Assembly: GCF_039541915.1 (NCBI RefSeq)
Contig: NZ_BAABHD010000032.1
Coordinates: forward strand, 186,001 to 250,000
DNA length: 64,000 nt
Origin: Nibrella saemangeumensis
GTDB lineage: Bacteria; Bacteroidota; Bacteroidia; Cytophagales; Spirosomataceae
Reading direction: 5' to 3'
Shown: piece after piece, positions 34,232 through 42,782 of the stretch
Layout of the letters: every line of letters begins with the position of its first letter
Numbering within the stretch: position 1 is the first letter of the stretch
Notes under the pieces: generated by a model
Told to the model about the DNA's origin: nothing
Databases searched by the model: none
What the model saw: only the letters and a program-made list of their open reading frames with translations
Made by a program: the position numbers and the translations under genes

Positions 34232-35761
34232 ATGAGCCAGCTTTCATACAACTTTTTGCACCATCAGGCAGCCTCCCCGGCGGAGATAGTTGCCCAGGAG
34301 CAGCTAAGAAACCTGCCGGAGCGGGTTTTACAATTTGGCACGGGTGTCCTGCTACGGGGCCTGCCCGATTATTTCATCGATAAAGCCAACCGGCAGGGGA
34401 TTTTCAACGGCCGGATTGTGGTCGTCAAATCGACCGATGCCGGCGATGCGTCGGCGTTCGACCGGCAGGATGGCCTGTATACGCTCTGTATCCGGGGCGT
34501 TGAGGACCGGCAGATGGTGGAAGAAAATACCGTATGTGCGGCCATCAGCCGGGTGCTGTCGGCGAAAAGTCAGTGGGCCGACATTCTGGCCTGCGCGGCC
34601 AATCCGCTGATGGAAATGGTGATCTCCAACGTTACGGAAGTAGGCCTGCAACTGGTGCAGGATGATATTCGGGACCAGCCGCCGGTGTCGTTTCCGGGTA
34701 AACTGCTGGCGTTTCTGTACGCTCGCTACCAGGCGTTCGACGGGGCCAGAGACAAGGGCATGGTCATTGTACCGACTGAACTGATCCCCAACAACGGGCG
34801 GGTACTGGAAGCGATCGTGCTGGAACTGGCGCACCGCAACGAACTGGCCAGTGAGTTCATCGATTGGCTCGAAACCGCCAACGTCTTCTGTAACTCGCTC
34901 GTCGACCGCATTGTGCCCGGCCGTCCCGATGCCGCTACCCGCAACGCCCTGAGCAACCAGCTGGGCTACGACGATGAACTATTGACCATTGCCGAAGCTT
35001 ACCGACTCTGGGCCATTGAGGGCGATGAGCGCGTACAGTCGGTATTGTCGTTTCACCAGGCCGATAAGGGTGTGTTTATCCGGCCGAATATCGACCTGTT
35101 CCGGGAACTGAAACTCCGCCTGCTGAACGGTACCCATACGTTGAGTTGCGCGCTGGCCTTCCTCTCCGGTTTTGAGACGGTTCGTGATGCGATGGAAGAC
35201 GAATGCGTAGCCGCTTTCCTGAGCAACCTGATGCTGGCCGAACTGGTGCCGGGTATACCGTATCCGGTCGATGCTAAAGTGGCGCAGCGGTTCGGACTGG
35301 AGGTGCAGGATCGCTTCCGCAATCCTTACATCGAGCACCGGTGGCTGTCGATTTCCATGCAATACACCATGAAGATGCAGATGCGGAACATCCCCACGCT
35401 GCTGCATTACTACCGGCAGTATGGCGTGGTACCGCAGTACATGGCCCTGGGCTTTGCCGCTTACCTGCTGTTCATGCGTGCGACGGAAAGCCGGGATGAG
35501 GTCTGGTACGGCAACCTAGATGGCCGGGAATACCCGATTCAGGACGAAAAAGCCGGCTATTTTGCCGACCTGTGGGCACGTCAGTCACCCGATACCCTGA
35601 CGACGACCGTTCTGCAAAACAAATCCCTGTGGGGGCACGACCTGACCCTGCTGCCGGGCTTCGAGGCCGCCGTGCGGGATTACCTGCTGCAAATGCTGGA
35701 AAAAGGGGCTTTTGCTGCTGTAGCCACTGTGTTGAATAAGCCGGTACTTGCTGACAAATGA
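34232..35761 (+). CDS. uxaB: Tagaturonate reductase (altronate oxidoreductase)
   Basis: A 509-residue cytoplasmic enzyme of the mannitol-dehydrogenase family that reduces D-tagaturonate to D-altronate with NADH, the second step of galacturonate catabolism. The nucleotide-binding start is VLQFGTGVLLRGLPDYFID (about 30-50). ISNVTEVGLQL and VPTELIPNNGRVLEAIVLELA are family markers. The C-terminal helical domain includes LRLLNGTHTLSCALAFL, with conserved Asn and His. UxaB rather than UxuB is supported by the adjacent altronate dehydratase and by the length. It overlaps uxaA by ATGA, indicating coupled translation. Confidence 0.92.
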   Translation: MSQLSYNFLHHQAASPAEIVAQEQLRNLPERVLQFGTGVLLRGLPDYFIDKANRQGIFNGRIVVVKSTDAGDASAFDRQDGLYTLCIRGVEDRQMVEENTVCAAISRVLSAKSQWADILACAANPLMEMVISNVTEVGLQLVQDDIRDQPPVSFPGKLLAFLYARYQAFDGARDKGMVIVPTELIPNNGRVLEAIVLELAHRNELASEFIDWLETANVFCNSLVDRIVPGRPDAATRNALSNQLGYDDELLTIAEAYRLWAIEGDERVQSVLSFHQADKGVFIRPNIDLFRELKLRLLNGTHTLSCALAFLSGFETVRDAMEDECVAAFLSNLMLAELVPGIPYPVDAKVAQRFGLEVQDRFRNPYIEHRWLSISMQYTMKMQMRNIPTLLHYYRQYGVVPQYMALGFAAYLLFMRATESRDEVWYGNLDGREYPIQDEKAGYFADLWARQSPDTLTTTVLQNKSLWGHDLTLLPGFEAAVRDYLLQMLEKGAFAAVATVLNKPVLADK

Positions 35762-37410
35762 TAAAGAACATAATTAAAATACATCCGAACGACAACGTAC
35801 TGGTAGCCTTGGCGGATTTACAGCCGGGCCAGACGGTGCAGTGGGAGGGAAAGGAATACCCAGTTACGGAAGCCATTCCAGCCAAGCACAAGCTGGCAAT
35901 CCGGACGTTCGAGCCGGGAGACGCCATTACCATGTACGGCGTACTGGTGGGTAAAGCCAAAAGTCGAATTCCTGCCGGGGGGGCACTGACGACCTTCAAT
36001 GTCCAGCACGCTACCAACACCTACGCGCAGGCCAACAAACAGATGAACTGGCAGGCACCAGCGGTAGATCGCTGGCAGGCGCGGTCGTTTATGGGGTACC
36101 ACCGCGCCGATGGCAAGGTCGGTACCGCCAATTACTGGCTGGTGATACCGCTGGTATTCTGCGAGAATCGAAACATTCAGGTACTGGAAGAGGCTCTGGT
36201 GAATGACCTCGGCTACAAACGGCGGCATACGTATCAGCGCCAGACGCAGGAGCTGATCGAGATGATGCAGGCCGGTAAAACGGTTGAAGACATCCTGCAG
36301 GCCGACCTTCAGAGTTCCCTCGCCGAACATGCCAAACCCCGGTTGTTTCCGAACATTGATGGTGTGAAGTTTCTGGCCCACGATGGTGGTTGTGGAGGTA
36401 CCCGGCAGGATGCGCAGGCCCTGTGCGGACTGCTGGCTGGTTATATTACCCACCCGAACGTGGCCGGTGCTACGGTGCTGAGCCTGGGCTGCCAGAACGC
36501 TCAGGTATGCCTTCTACAGGAAGAAATTCAAAAGCGCGACCCGCAGTTTGCCAAACCCTTGTATGTACTGGAACAGCAGAAAATCGGCACGGAGGAGTCG
36601 CTGATCAGTCAGGCGCTGCGGCAGACGTTCGCCGGGCTGATGCTGGCCAACGCCAACGTTCGTAGACCAGCTCCGCTGAGTAAACTGACACTTGGTCTGG
36701 AGTGCGGTGGGTCCGATGGATTCTCTGGTATCTCGGCCAATCCGGCCGTGGGGTACACCTCTGACCTGTTGGTGGCCCTCGGTGGTACCGTTATACTGGC
36801 GGAGTTTCCCGAACTCTGCGGGGTCGAGCAGGAGCTTTGTGATCGCTGCGTCGATACCGATACAGCTGCCCGGTTTTCCAGCCTGATGCAGGCCTACAGC
36901 CAGAGCGCTATTGCCGTTGGTTCCGGCTTTGATATGAACCCTTCCCCCGGCAACATCCGCGATGGGCTGATTACCGATGCCATGAAGTCGGCCGGGGCGG
37001 CTAAAAAAGGCGGTACGTCTCCTGTGGTGGCCGTGCTGGATTACCCCGAACCGGTTACGCAGCCCGGCTTGAATCTGCTCTGCACACCGGGTAATGATGT
37101 GGAGTCGACCACGGCCGAAGTAGGCTCCGGGGCTACTGTAGTGCTGTTTACAACCGGCCTGGGTACGCCAACGGGTAACCCGATTGCGCAGGTTGTCAAG
37201 CTATCCAGCAATACCGCGCTGGCCCGCCGGATGCCCGACATTATCGACATCAACACCGGTACCGTGATCGACGGTGAAGAGACCATCGAACAGGCCGGCG
37301 CACGCATTCTCGATTACATCATTCAGGTAGCCAGTGGCGAACAGGAAGTCAGCGCCGTCCGCCACGGCCAGGACGATTTTATCCCCTGGAAGCGGGGTGT
37401 TTCTCTTTAA
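35758..37410 (+). CDS. uxaA: Altronate dehydratase
   Basis: A 550-residue enzyme that dehydrates D-altronate to 2-keto-3-deoxygluconate. The N-terminal SAF domain is at about 1-95 and the large D-galactarate dehydratase/altronate hydrolase domain at about 110-540. Conserved cysteine- and glycine-rich motifs for the metal site are HDGGCGGTRQDAQALCGLL, LGCQNAQVC and LGLECGGSDGFSGISANPA. GLGTPTGNPIAQVVKLSSNT occurs near the end. Length is slightly above the ~495 of E. coli UxaA. Start overlaps the uxaB stop by 4 bases. The product needs KdgK and KDPG aldolase, which are not in this window. Confidence 0.94.
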   Translation: MIKNIIKIHPNDNVLVALADLQPGQTVQWEGKEYPVTEAIPAKHKLAIRTFEPGDAITMYGVLVGKAKSRIPAGGALTTFNVQHATNTYAQANKQMNWQAPAVDRWQARSFMGYHRADGKVGTANYWLVIPLVFCENRNIQVLEEALVNDLGYKRRHTYQRQTQELIEMMQAGKTVEDILQADLQSSLAEHAKPRLFPNIDGVKFLAHDGGCGGTRQDAQALCGLLAGYITHPNVAGATVLSLGCQNAQVCLLQEEIQKRDPQFAKPLYVLEQQKIGTEESLISQALRQTFAGLMLANANVRRPAPLSKLTLGLECGGSDGFSGISANPAVGYTSDLLVALGGTVILAEFPELCGVEQELCDRCVDTDTAARFSSLMQAYSQSAIAVGSGFDMNPSPGNIRDGLITDAMKSAGAAKKGGTSPVVAVLDYPEPVTQPGLNLLCTPGNDVESTTAEVGSGATVVLFTTGLGTPTGNPIAQVVKLSSNTALARRMPDIIDINTGTVIDGEETIEQAGARILDYIIQVASGEQEVSAVRHGQDDFIPWKRGVSL

Positions 37411-37412
37411 AA

Positions 37413-37482
37413 CTGTTTCAGGTTTCATATTCCAGGTTCTGCGGAGCCTAACTTGGAACATGAAACTTGAAACCCGAAACAG
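37413..37482. repeat. Imperfect GAAAC-rich inverted repeat between uxaA and uxaC
   Basis: Left part 37413-37438 begins CTGTTTCAGGTTTC; right part 37450-37482 ends GAAACCCGAAACAG. Outer arms pair in 13 of 14 positions. An inner alternative register also pairs well (24 bases, 3 mismatches). It fills almost the whole 78-base gap inside the operon, so it may act as an mRNA stability or processing hairpin. Confidence 0.55.
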
Positions 37483-37488
37483 AATAAA

Positions 37489-38934
37489 ATGAAAAAGCCA
37501 TTTCTGAACGAAGACTTTCTGCTGCAAACCGAAACGGCGCGGGTGCTGTACCATGAGTTTGCCAAAGCAATGCCCATTATTGATTACCACTGCCACCTGC
37601 CGCCCGACCAGATTGCCGAAGACAGGCAGTTTGAGAACCTGACGCAGGTGTGGCTCTACGGCGATCACTATAAATGGCGGGCCATGCGTACCAACGGCGT
37701 GTCCGAACGTTACTGCACCGGCGACGCCAGCGACTCCGCCAAGTTCGAAAAATGGGCGCAGACGGTGCCCTATACCGTGCGCAATCCGCTCTACCATTGG
37801 ACCCACCTGGAACTACAGCGCTACTTTAGCGTAACCGAGATCCTAGACGGTAACTCGGCCCGGCGGATCTACGAAGAATGCAGCGAGAAACTGCAAACCA
37901 GTGAGTACTCGGTGCGGAATCTGCTCCGCCGGATGAACGTCGAAACGGTCTGCACCACCGATGATCCTGTCGATTCGCTGGAGCATCACCTGAAAATTGC
38001 CGAAGACGGCTTTGCCATCGACGTACTACCTACCTTCCGGCCTGATAAGGCGATGGCGGTTGAAGACAGCGTGGCGTTTAATACATACGTGTACCGGCTC
38101 GAATCGGCATCTGGCGTATCGATCAGTACGCTGGACGATTTCCTGACGGCGCTGCGTAACCGCCACGACTTCTTTGCGGCTATGGGCTGCAAGCTGTCGG
38201 ATCACGGTCTGGAGCAGATCTACGCGGAGGAGTACCGGGAAAGCGAAATTCAGGCGATCTTCACGAAGATTCGGTCAGGTCGGCCGCTGGAGGGCATTGA
38301 AGTGCTGAAGTTCAAATCGGCGATGCTGGTGTACCTGGCCGAAATGGACTGGGAAAAAGGCTGGACGCAGCAGTTTCACCTGGGAGCCCTGCGCAACAAC
38401 AACTCCCGAATGCTGCAACAACTCGGCCCCGACACGGGCTGGGACAGCATCGGCGATTTTTCCCAGGGCCGGGCGCTGGCTACCTTCCTCAACCGGCTGG
38501 ATACCAACGACAAACTGGCCAAAACCATTCTGTACAACCTGAACCCAACAGACAATGAGCTAATGGCGACCATGGTCGGTAACTTCAACGATGGCTCGGT
38601 AGCAGGTAAGGTGCAATTCGGCTCCGGCTGGTGGTTTCTCGACCAGAAAGATGGTATGGAGAAGCAAATGAATGCTCTCTCCAATATGGGCCTGATCAGC
38701 CGGTTTGTGGGGATGCTGACGGATTCGCGCAGCTTCCTGTCGTACCCGCGTCACGAGTATTTCCGCCGGATTCTGTGCAACCTGTTCGGCAATGACATTG
38801 AGAACGGCGAACTGCCCGACGATATGGCCTGGATCGGGCAGATTGTCCAGAATATCTGCTATGGCAACGCCAAAACGTACTTCGGCTTTGGCGCTCAGGT
38901 GAACACGGGACTTCCATTAATCGCTACCGTATAA
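37489..38934 (+). CDS. uxaC: Glucuronate isomerase (uronate isomerase)
   Basis: A 481-residue amidohydrolase-fold enzyme interconverting D-glucuronate/D-fructuronate and D-galacturonate/D-tagaturonate, the first cytoplasmic step for both uronates. The metal-binding start is IIDYHCHLPPDQIAED (about 33-48). Other markers are RMNVETVCTTDDPVDSLEHH, the Asp/His-rich FNDGSVAGKVQFGSGWWF and YPRHEYFRRILCNLFGN near the end. Length matches the family (~470). It comes third in the array after a structured 78-base gap, with fbp starting 11 bases on. Confidence 0.95.
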   Translation: MKKPFLNEDFLLQTETARVLYHEFAKAMPIIDYHCHLPPDQIAEDRQFENLTQVWLYGDHYKWRAMRTNGVSERYCTGDASDSAKFEKWAQTVPYTVRNPLYHWTHLELQRYFSVTEILDGNSARRIYEECSEKLQTSEYSVRNLLRRMNVETVCTTDDPVDSLEHHLKIAEDGFAIDVLPTFRPDKAMAVEDSVAFNTYVYRLESASGVSISTLDDFLTALRNRHDFFAAMGCKLSDHGLEQIYAEEYRESEIQAIFTKIRSGRPLEGIEVLKFKSAMLVYLAEMDWEKGWTQQFHLGALRNNNSRMLQQLGPDTGWDSIGDFSQGRALATFLNRLDTNDKLAKTILYNLNPTDNELMATMVGNFNDGSVAGKVQFGSGWWFLDQKDGMEKQMNALSNMGLISRFVGMLTDSRSFLSYPRHEYFRRILCNLFGNDIENGELPDDMAWIGQIVQNICYGNAKTYFGFGAQVNTGLPLIATV

Positions 38935-38945
38935 ATTTCTTTGCT

Positions 38946-39992
38946 ATGGAGTCTGCTTCTATCCCTTCGTTAGCCCTGCCCGTCGGCGTCACGCTCGACC
39001 GGTACATCATGCACAAACAAAGCTCGTTTCCGTTTGCCACGGGGGAGCTATCGCAGTTGCTGCGCGACATTGCTCTGGCCGGAAAAATCATCCACCGGGA
39101 GGTAAACCGGGCCGGGCTCATCGACCTCACCGGTGGCATGGGTATCCAGAACGTGCAGGGCGAGAGCCAGCAGAAGCTGGATGTCATCGCCAACATCCGG
39201 TTCAAGCGTGCCTTGAAAAATGGGGGAGAGGCCTGCGCTATCATTTCGGAAGAGGAAGAAGACATCATTTACACCGGCAACCACCACGGCAAATACATTG
39301 TAGCCATTGACCCGCTCGACGGTTCCTCGAACATAGACGTTAACGTCTCCATCGGTACCATCTTCTCAATCTATCGGCGCGTAACGCCGGTGGGTACCCT
39401 GCCAACGATGGTGGATTGTTTGCAGAGCGGCCGGAAGCAGGTTGCGGCCGGGTATATCCTGTACGGCTCGTCGACCATTCTGGTGTACTCGACCGGCAGC
39501 GGGGTGAACGGCTTTACCTACGACAACTCCCTCGGCGAGTTCATCCTCTCGCACCCCGATATCAGCAGTCCGAAAGACGGCAGCATTTATTCCTGCAACG
39601 ATGGCAATTGGGACATGTTTGATGAGCCGGTGAAAGCCTACCTGACCGACTGCCGCCGGAAACAGTACACCGCCCGGTACATCGGCTCCCTGGTAGGCGA
39701 TTTTCACCGAAACCTGCTGAAGGGCGGTATTTACCTGTACCCGCCAACAGCTAAAAGCCCGCAGGGCAAATTACGGCTGCTGTACGAAGGCTTCCCGCTC
39801 GCCTTTCTGGCCGAACAGACCGGTTGCGTCGCCACCGACGGCGTGCAGCCCATTCTCGACATTGAGCCAACCAGCCTTCACCAGCGCACGCCCCTGTACA
39901 TCGGTGCCCCGGTAATGGTGCAGGCGCTCAGCGGTTATCTGGAAGCTGGTCAGGATCTCCAGATCCTGACCGGTACTGTTGCAGATTTGTAA
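38946..39992 (+). CDS. fbp: Class I fructose-1,6-bisphosphatase
   Basis: A 348-residue enzyme that removes the 1-phosphate of fructose-1,6-bisphosphate, the committed gluconeogenic step. The class I signature is intact: AIISEEEEDI and the metal site DPLDGSSNIDVNVSIGTIFS (about 120-140), with LYPPTAKSPQGKLRLLYE binding substrate. Placement 11 bases after uxaC is unusual and makes sense if uronates enter at pyruvate and glyceraldehyde-3-phosphate. The final residues (TGTVADL) and the TAA stop lie in a small palindrome, so the C-terminus may have been altered by an inserted repeat. Confidence 0.95.
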   Translation: MESASIPSLALPVGVTLDRYIMHKQSSFPFATGELSQLLRDIALAGKIIHREVNRAGLIDLTGGMGIQNVQGESQQKLDVIANIRFKRALKNGGEACAIISEEEEDIIYTGNHHGKYIVAIDPLDGSSNIDVNVSIGTIFSIYRRVTPVGTLPTMVDCLQSGRKQVAAGYILYGSSTILVYSTGSGVNGFTYDNSLGEFILSHPDISSPKDGSIYSCNDGNWDMFDEPVKAYLTDCRRKQYTARYIGSLVGDFHRNLLKGGIYLYPPTAKSPQGKLRLLYEGFPLAFLAEQTGCVATDGVQPILDIEPTSLHQRTPLYIGAPVMVQALSGYLEAGQDLQILTGTVADL

Positions 39993-39997
39993 TCTGC
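39981..39997. repeat. Small REP-like palindrome carrying the fbp stop codon
   Basis: Arms GCAGAT (39981-39986) and ATCTGC (39992-39997), loop TTGTA containing the TAA stop. The core GATTTGTAATC differs by one base from the core at 16384-16394, where the palindrome likewise carries the stop of the upstream gene. Confidence 0.5.
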
Positions 39998-40057
39998 CTA
40001 TCAGCCATTACTGTATTATCCATCATTGACCCCTACCAAATTAGCCATCCTTTACCA

Positions 40058-41425
40058 ATGACAAACCCCAAACCCATGACAAACGAAGATTTCCTTTCCA
40101 GAAGAACCTTTATTCAGAAATCAACCCTGGCGGCCGCCGGTCTGGCTACGTTTATCGGACTTGACGCGCTTGGCCGCCCCCTGGCAAAGCGCAAAGTAGC
40201 GATGGTCGGTACCGGTCACCGCGGTACCAGTATGTGGGGTGTCCCCGTGATAAAAGAGTTTGGTGATATTGTCGAGTTTGTGGGCCTTTGCGATACCAAC
40301 AAGGGCCGGCTGGAAACGGCGAAGAAGATGCTGAATGTCAGCTGTCCGACGTTCACCAACTTTGAAGAGATGATGCGGCAGACCAAACCGGATATGCTCA
40401 TCGTGACAACCGTCGACGGTACCCACCACGACTTTATCATCAAAGGCATGGAAATGGGCGCCGACATCATCACGGAGAAGCCCATGACCACCGATGAGAC
40501 CAAGTGCAAAGCCATTCTGGATGCCGAGAAACGAACGGGTAAAAAAGTGACGGTGACCTTCAACTATCGCTACTCTCCGCACCGCCAGAAACTATACGAA
40601 CTGCTTCGTCAGGAGGTAGTCGGCAAGATTACCTCGGTCGATTTTCACTGGTATCTGGATGTCCGCCACGGGGCCGATTATTTCCGTCGCTGGCACCGGC
40701 TGAAAGAGAACAGTGGCTCGCTGTTTGTTCATAAGGCCAGCCACCACTTTGACCTGCTCAACTGGTGGCTGGAGTCGGAGCCGGAAACGGTATACGCCAA
40801 CGCGGCCCTGGAGCATTACGGCAAAAATGGCAAGTTCCGCTCGACCAACTGCCGTCCGTGCCCGCACAAATCAGAGTGTAAGTTCTACTGGGACATTACC
40901 AAAGACAAACGTCTGACGGCCCTGTACGTCGACAACGAAAAGCACGACGGTTACCTGCGCGACGGCTGCGTGTTCAAGGAAGACGTCAACATCTACGACA
41001 AAATGGCGGCCACCATCCGCTACGCCAATGGGGTGCAGGTGAGTTATTCGCTGACGACGTATTCACCCTACGAAGGCTACCGCATTGCGTTCAACGGCAC
41101 CAACGGCCGTATTGAAGCGTGGATTAAAGAATCCGGAGCCATGACGATGGAATCGTACGACGAGATCATGGTGTCGCATAATTTCGGTAAAGTCGAGTAC
41201 ATCAAAATTCCGCAGGCCGAAGGCCATGGCGGGGGCGATGCGCTGCTGCGCGACAAGATTTTCCGGAATCCGGCGGCTAAGGATACCTATCGCCAGTCGG
41301 CGGGTAGCCGCGACGGGGCCATGGCCATTCTGGTTGGCGTGGCCGCCCGCAAGAGCGTAGAGTCTGGGCAGGCGGTGAATATTGCAGATCTGACGGGGTT
41401 GAAGCCGCTGGCGGTGAAGTCGTGA
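40058..41425 (+). CDS. Tat-exported Gfo/Idh/MocA-family oxidoreductase
   Basis: A 455-residue protein with a twin-arginine signal (SRRTFIQKSTLAAAG, about 14-28), so it is exported folded, probably with bound NAD(P). The Rossmann domain starts at about residue 47 (VAMVGTGHRGTSMWG). ADIITEKPMTTDETKCKAIL carries the EKP motif with the catalytic Lys. FNYRYSPHRQKLYELL and HKASHHFDLLNWWL follow. A cysteine cluster, C265-x2-C268-x5-C274 with C304, is not part of the core fold. Possible role: redox change of a sugar or uronate in the periplasm. Alternative start at 40076. Confidence 0.88.
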   Translation: MTNPKPMTNEDFLSRRTFIQKSTLAAAGLATFIGLDALGRPLAKRKVAMVGTGHRGTSMWGVPVIKEFGDIVEFVGLCDTNKGRLETAKKMLNVSCPTFTNFEEMMRQTKPDMLIVTTVDGTHHDFIIKGMEMGADIITEKPMTTDETKCKAILDAEKRTGKKVTVTFNYRYSPHRQKLYELLRQEVVGKITSVDFHWYLDVRHGADYFRRWHRLKENSGSLFVHKASHHFDLLNWWLESEPETVYANAALEHYGKNGKFRSTNCRPCPHKSECKFYWDITKDKRLTALYVDNEKHDGYLRDGCVFKEDVNIYDKMAATIRYANGVQVSYSLTTYSPYEGYRIAFNGTNGRIEAWIKESGAMTMESYDEIMVSHNFGKVEYIKIPQAEGHGGGDALLRDKIFRNPAAKDTYRQSAGSRDGAMAILVGVAARKSVESGQAVNIADLTGLKPLAVKS

Positions 41426-41479
41426 GTAGTAGCGTAACGTTTTATGTGCTATTTTGCCGGTCCTAACCATTAACCGAAC

Positions 41480-41923
41480 ATGGTACACATGAAATCTATT
41501 TTCCAGATGCTGCTGGTAGCCGGTACGATGTTGCTGACCAGTTTTACGCTGACGAATCCTAAAGACGAGCAGGCGGTGGCGCAGGCTGTTGAGCGGCTCC
41601 GCAAAGCCATGATCGATCCTGATAAGGCAACGCTGGAGAGCCTTACCGTTCGCGAACTGAGCTACGGGCACTCCAATGGCTTAGTAGAAGACCAGGACGC
41701 TTTTATCCAGGCCCTGCTCAACAAATCATCTGACTTCGTAACAATTGATCTGACCGACCAGAAAATTACCGTTGTTGATAAAACGGCCTGGGTGCGGCAC
41801 AAGCTGATGGCGGAAACGAAGAACAGCGGTACCCCCGGACAGGCTAAACTGAGTGTGCTGCTAGTGTACGTGAAGCAGAAGAACGACTGGAAGCTGATGG
41901 CCCGGCAGGCGGTAAAGATATAG
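41480..41923 (+). CDS. Secreted NTF2-like (DUF4440) protein
   Basis: A 147-residue protein with an N-terminal signal (from MKSIFQMLLVAGTMLL; start 41480 or 41489) and an NTF2-like cone fold (about 28-147). Family features are the helical start AVAQAVERLRKAMIDPDKA, LTVRELSYGHSNGLVEDQDA and the strand pattern ending VLLVYVKQKNDWKLMARQAV. Proteins of this fold bind small hydrophobic ligands or act as small hydrolases/isomerases; nothing decides which. It is 54 bases downstream of the oxidoreductase and is closed by a strong terminator, so it is probably the last gene of the hexuronate array. Confidence 0.75.
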   Translation: MVHMKSIFQMLLVAGTMLLTSFTLTNPKDEQAVAQAVERLRKAMIDPDKATLESLTVRELSYGHSNGLVEDQDAFIQALLNKSSDFVTIDLTDQKITVVDKTAWVRHKLMAETKNSGTPGQAKLSVLLVYVKQKNDWKLMARQAVKI

Positions 41924-41948
41924 GCTAGGCGCAATTGGCTCTTACAGG

Positions 41949-41976
41949 AAAGGCAGTCTTTGGACTGCCTTTTTTC
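41949..41976 (+). terminator. Intrinsic terminator
   Basis: Ten-base perfect stem (AAAGGCAGTC, 41949-41958, with 41963-41972), loop TTTG, and a T-run at 41970-41975. It lies 25 bases after the DUF4440 stop and probably ends the uxaBAC-fbp transcription unit. Confidence 0.9.
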
Positions 41977-42126
41977 TTGTCCGGTTTATGATGCAGGATG
42001 TTGAGGGGATTTTATTTGTGGGTGAGCAATACTGCATGTTATTCTTTTACTTGTGTATTTGTTTAGTAATTTAGTAAATCAAAAGTTTAAGTTTTTCGTA
42101 TAAGTAAATTAAGAGTTATTTATTGT

Positions 42127-42156
42127 TTGACTTTTGTTTTTGTAATTTTATATTTA
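42127..42156 (+). promoter_or_regulatory. Candidate promoter for the ECF sigma factor gene
   Basis: TTG at 42127-42129, exactly 19 bases, then TATATTTA at 42149-42156, one base from TAnnTTTG. It lies in a very AT-rich stretch 65 bases before the ATG, leaving a short leader. Confidence 0.55.
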
Positions 42157-42221
42157 TGCTTTTTAATGTATAAACATGGATTAATGGTAATCTGACGTAG
42201 CAATTTAACCTAATTGACAAA

Positions 42222-42749
42222 ATGAAGTATACCTCTCCTGCCTCAAACCTTCAGCCTGCTTCTTCAAATGAGACTTACTCCTTTGAAAAGCTTTACAATA
42301 CCTATGTAAAGCAGGTATATCGGCAATGTCTTTCCTTTACGAAAGACTCATCTCAGGCGCAGGATTTTACCCACGATATTTTTCTGAAAATATTTACAGG
42401 CTTACCTAATTTTCAATACCGGTCAGCCTTGTCTACCTGGCTGTTTGCGGTTACGCGTAATCATTGTATTGATCAGTTGCATGCCGCCCATCGCTCTGCC
42501 CTCAGTTCGTTAACGGAAGAAGTTGATTGCCCGGAGCCGGAGTCGGAAGAAGAATATTTTACCAGGTTACAACAACTGCTAAATGAACTTCCCCTTAGCG
42601 AGGTTCAGTTGCTGCGCTGCAAATATGAAGAGAAGCAAAGCATTAAAGAAATAGCCGATAGGTTAGGGCTGAAAGAGAGCGCCGTGAAAATGCGGCTGAA
42701 ACGAGCTAAAGCTAAAGTACTGGCTTTGTACCTTCAAAAGAATCAGTAA
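42222..42749 (+). CDS. ECF-type RNA polymerase sigma factor
   Basis: A 175-residue sigma-70 family factor of the extracytoplasmic-function class. Region 2 (about 20-90) contains FEKLYNTYVKQVYRQCL, AQDFTHDIFLKIF and STWLFAVTRNHCIDQL, which binds core and melts the -10. Region 4 (about 115-172) has LPLSEVQLLRCKYEEKQSIK and the helix-turn-helix EIADRLGLKESAVKMRLKRA. No FecR-type or other anti-sigma gene is adjacent, so control is unclear. It stands alone between terminators; the convergent small gene shares its terminator. Targets may include nearby secreted-protein genes, which is conjecture. Confidence 0.93.
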   Translation: MKYTSPASNLQPASSNETYSFEKLYNTYVKQVYRQCLSFTKDSSQAQDFTHDIFLKIFTGLPNFQYRSALSTWLFAVTRNHCIDQLHAAHRSALSSLTEEVDCPEPESEEEYFTRLQQLLNELPLSEVQLLRCKYEEKQSIKEIADRLGLKESAVKMRLKRAKAKVLALYLQKNQ

Positions 42750-42782
42750 AACAGTAGGGGCTGGGATCAGCCCCTACTGTTT
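42749..42782. terminator. Bidirectional terminator between converging genes
   Basis: A perfect 15-base stem (AAACAGTAGGGGCTG, 42749-42763, with 42768-42782) and loop GGAT, A-run on the left and T-run on the right. It includes the last base of the sigma gene's stop and the last codons of the convergent gene. Confidence 0.88.
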
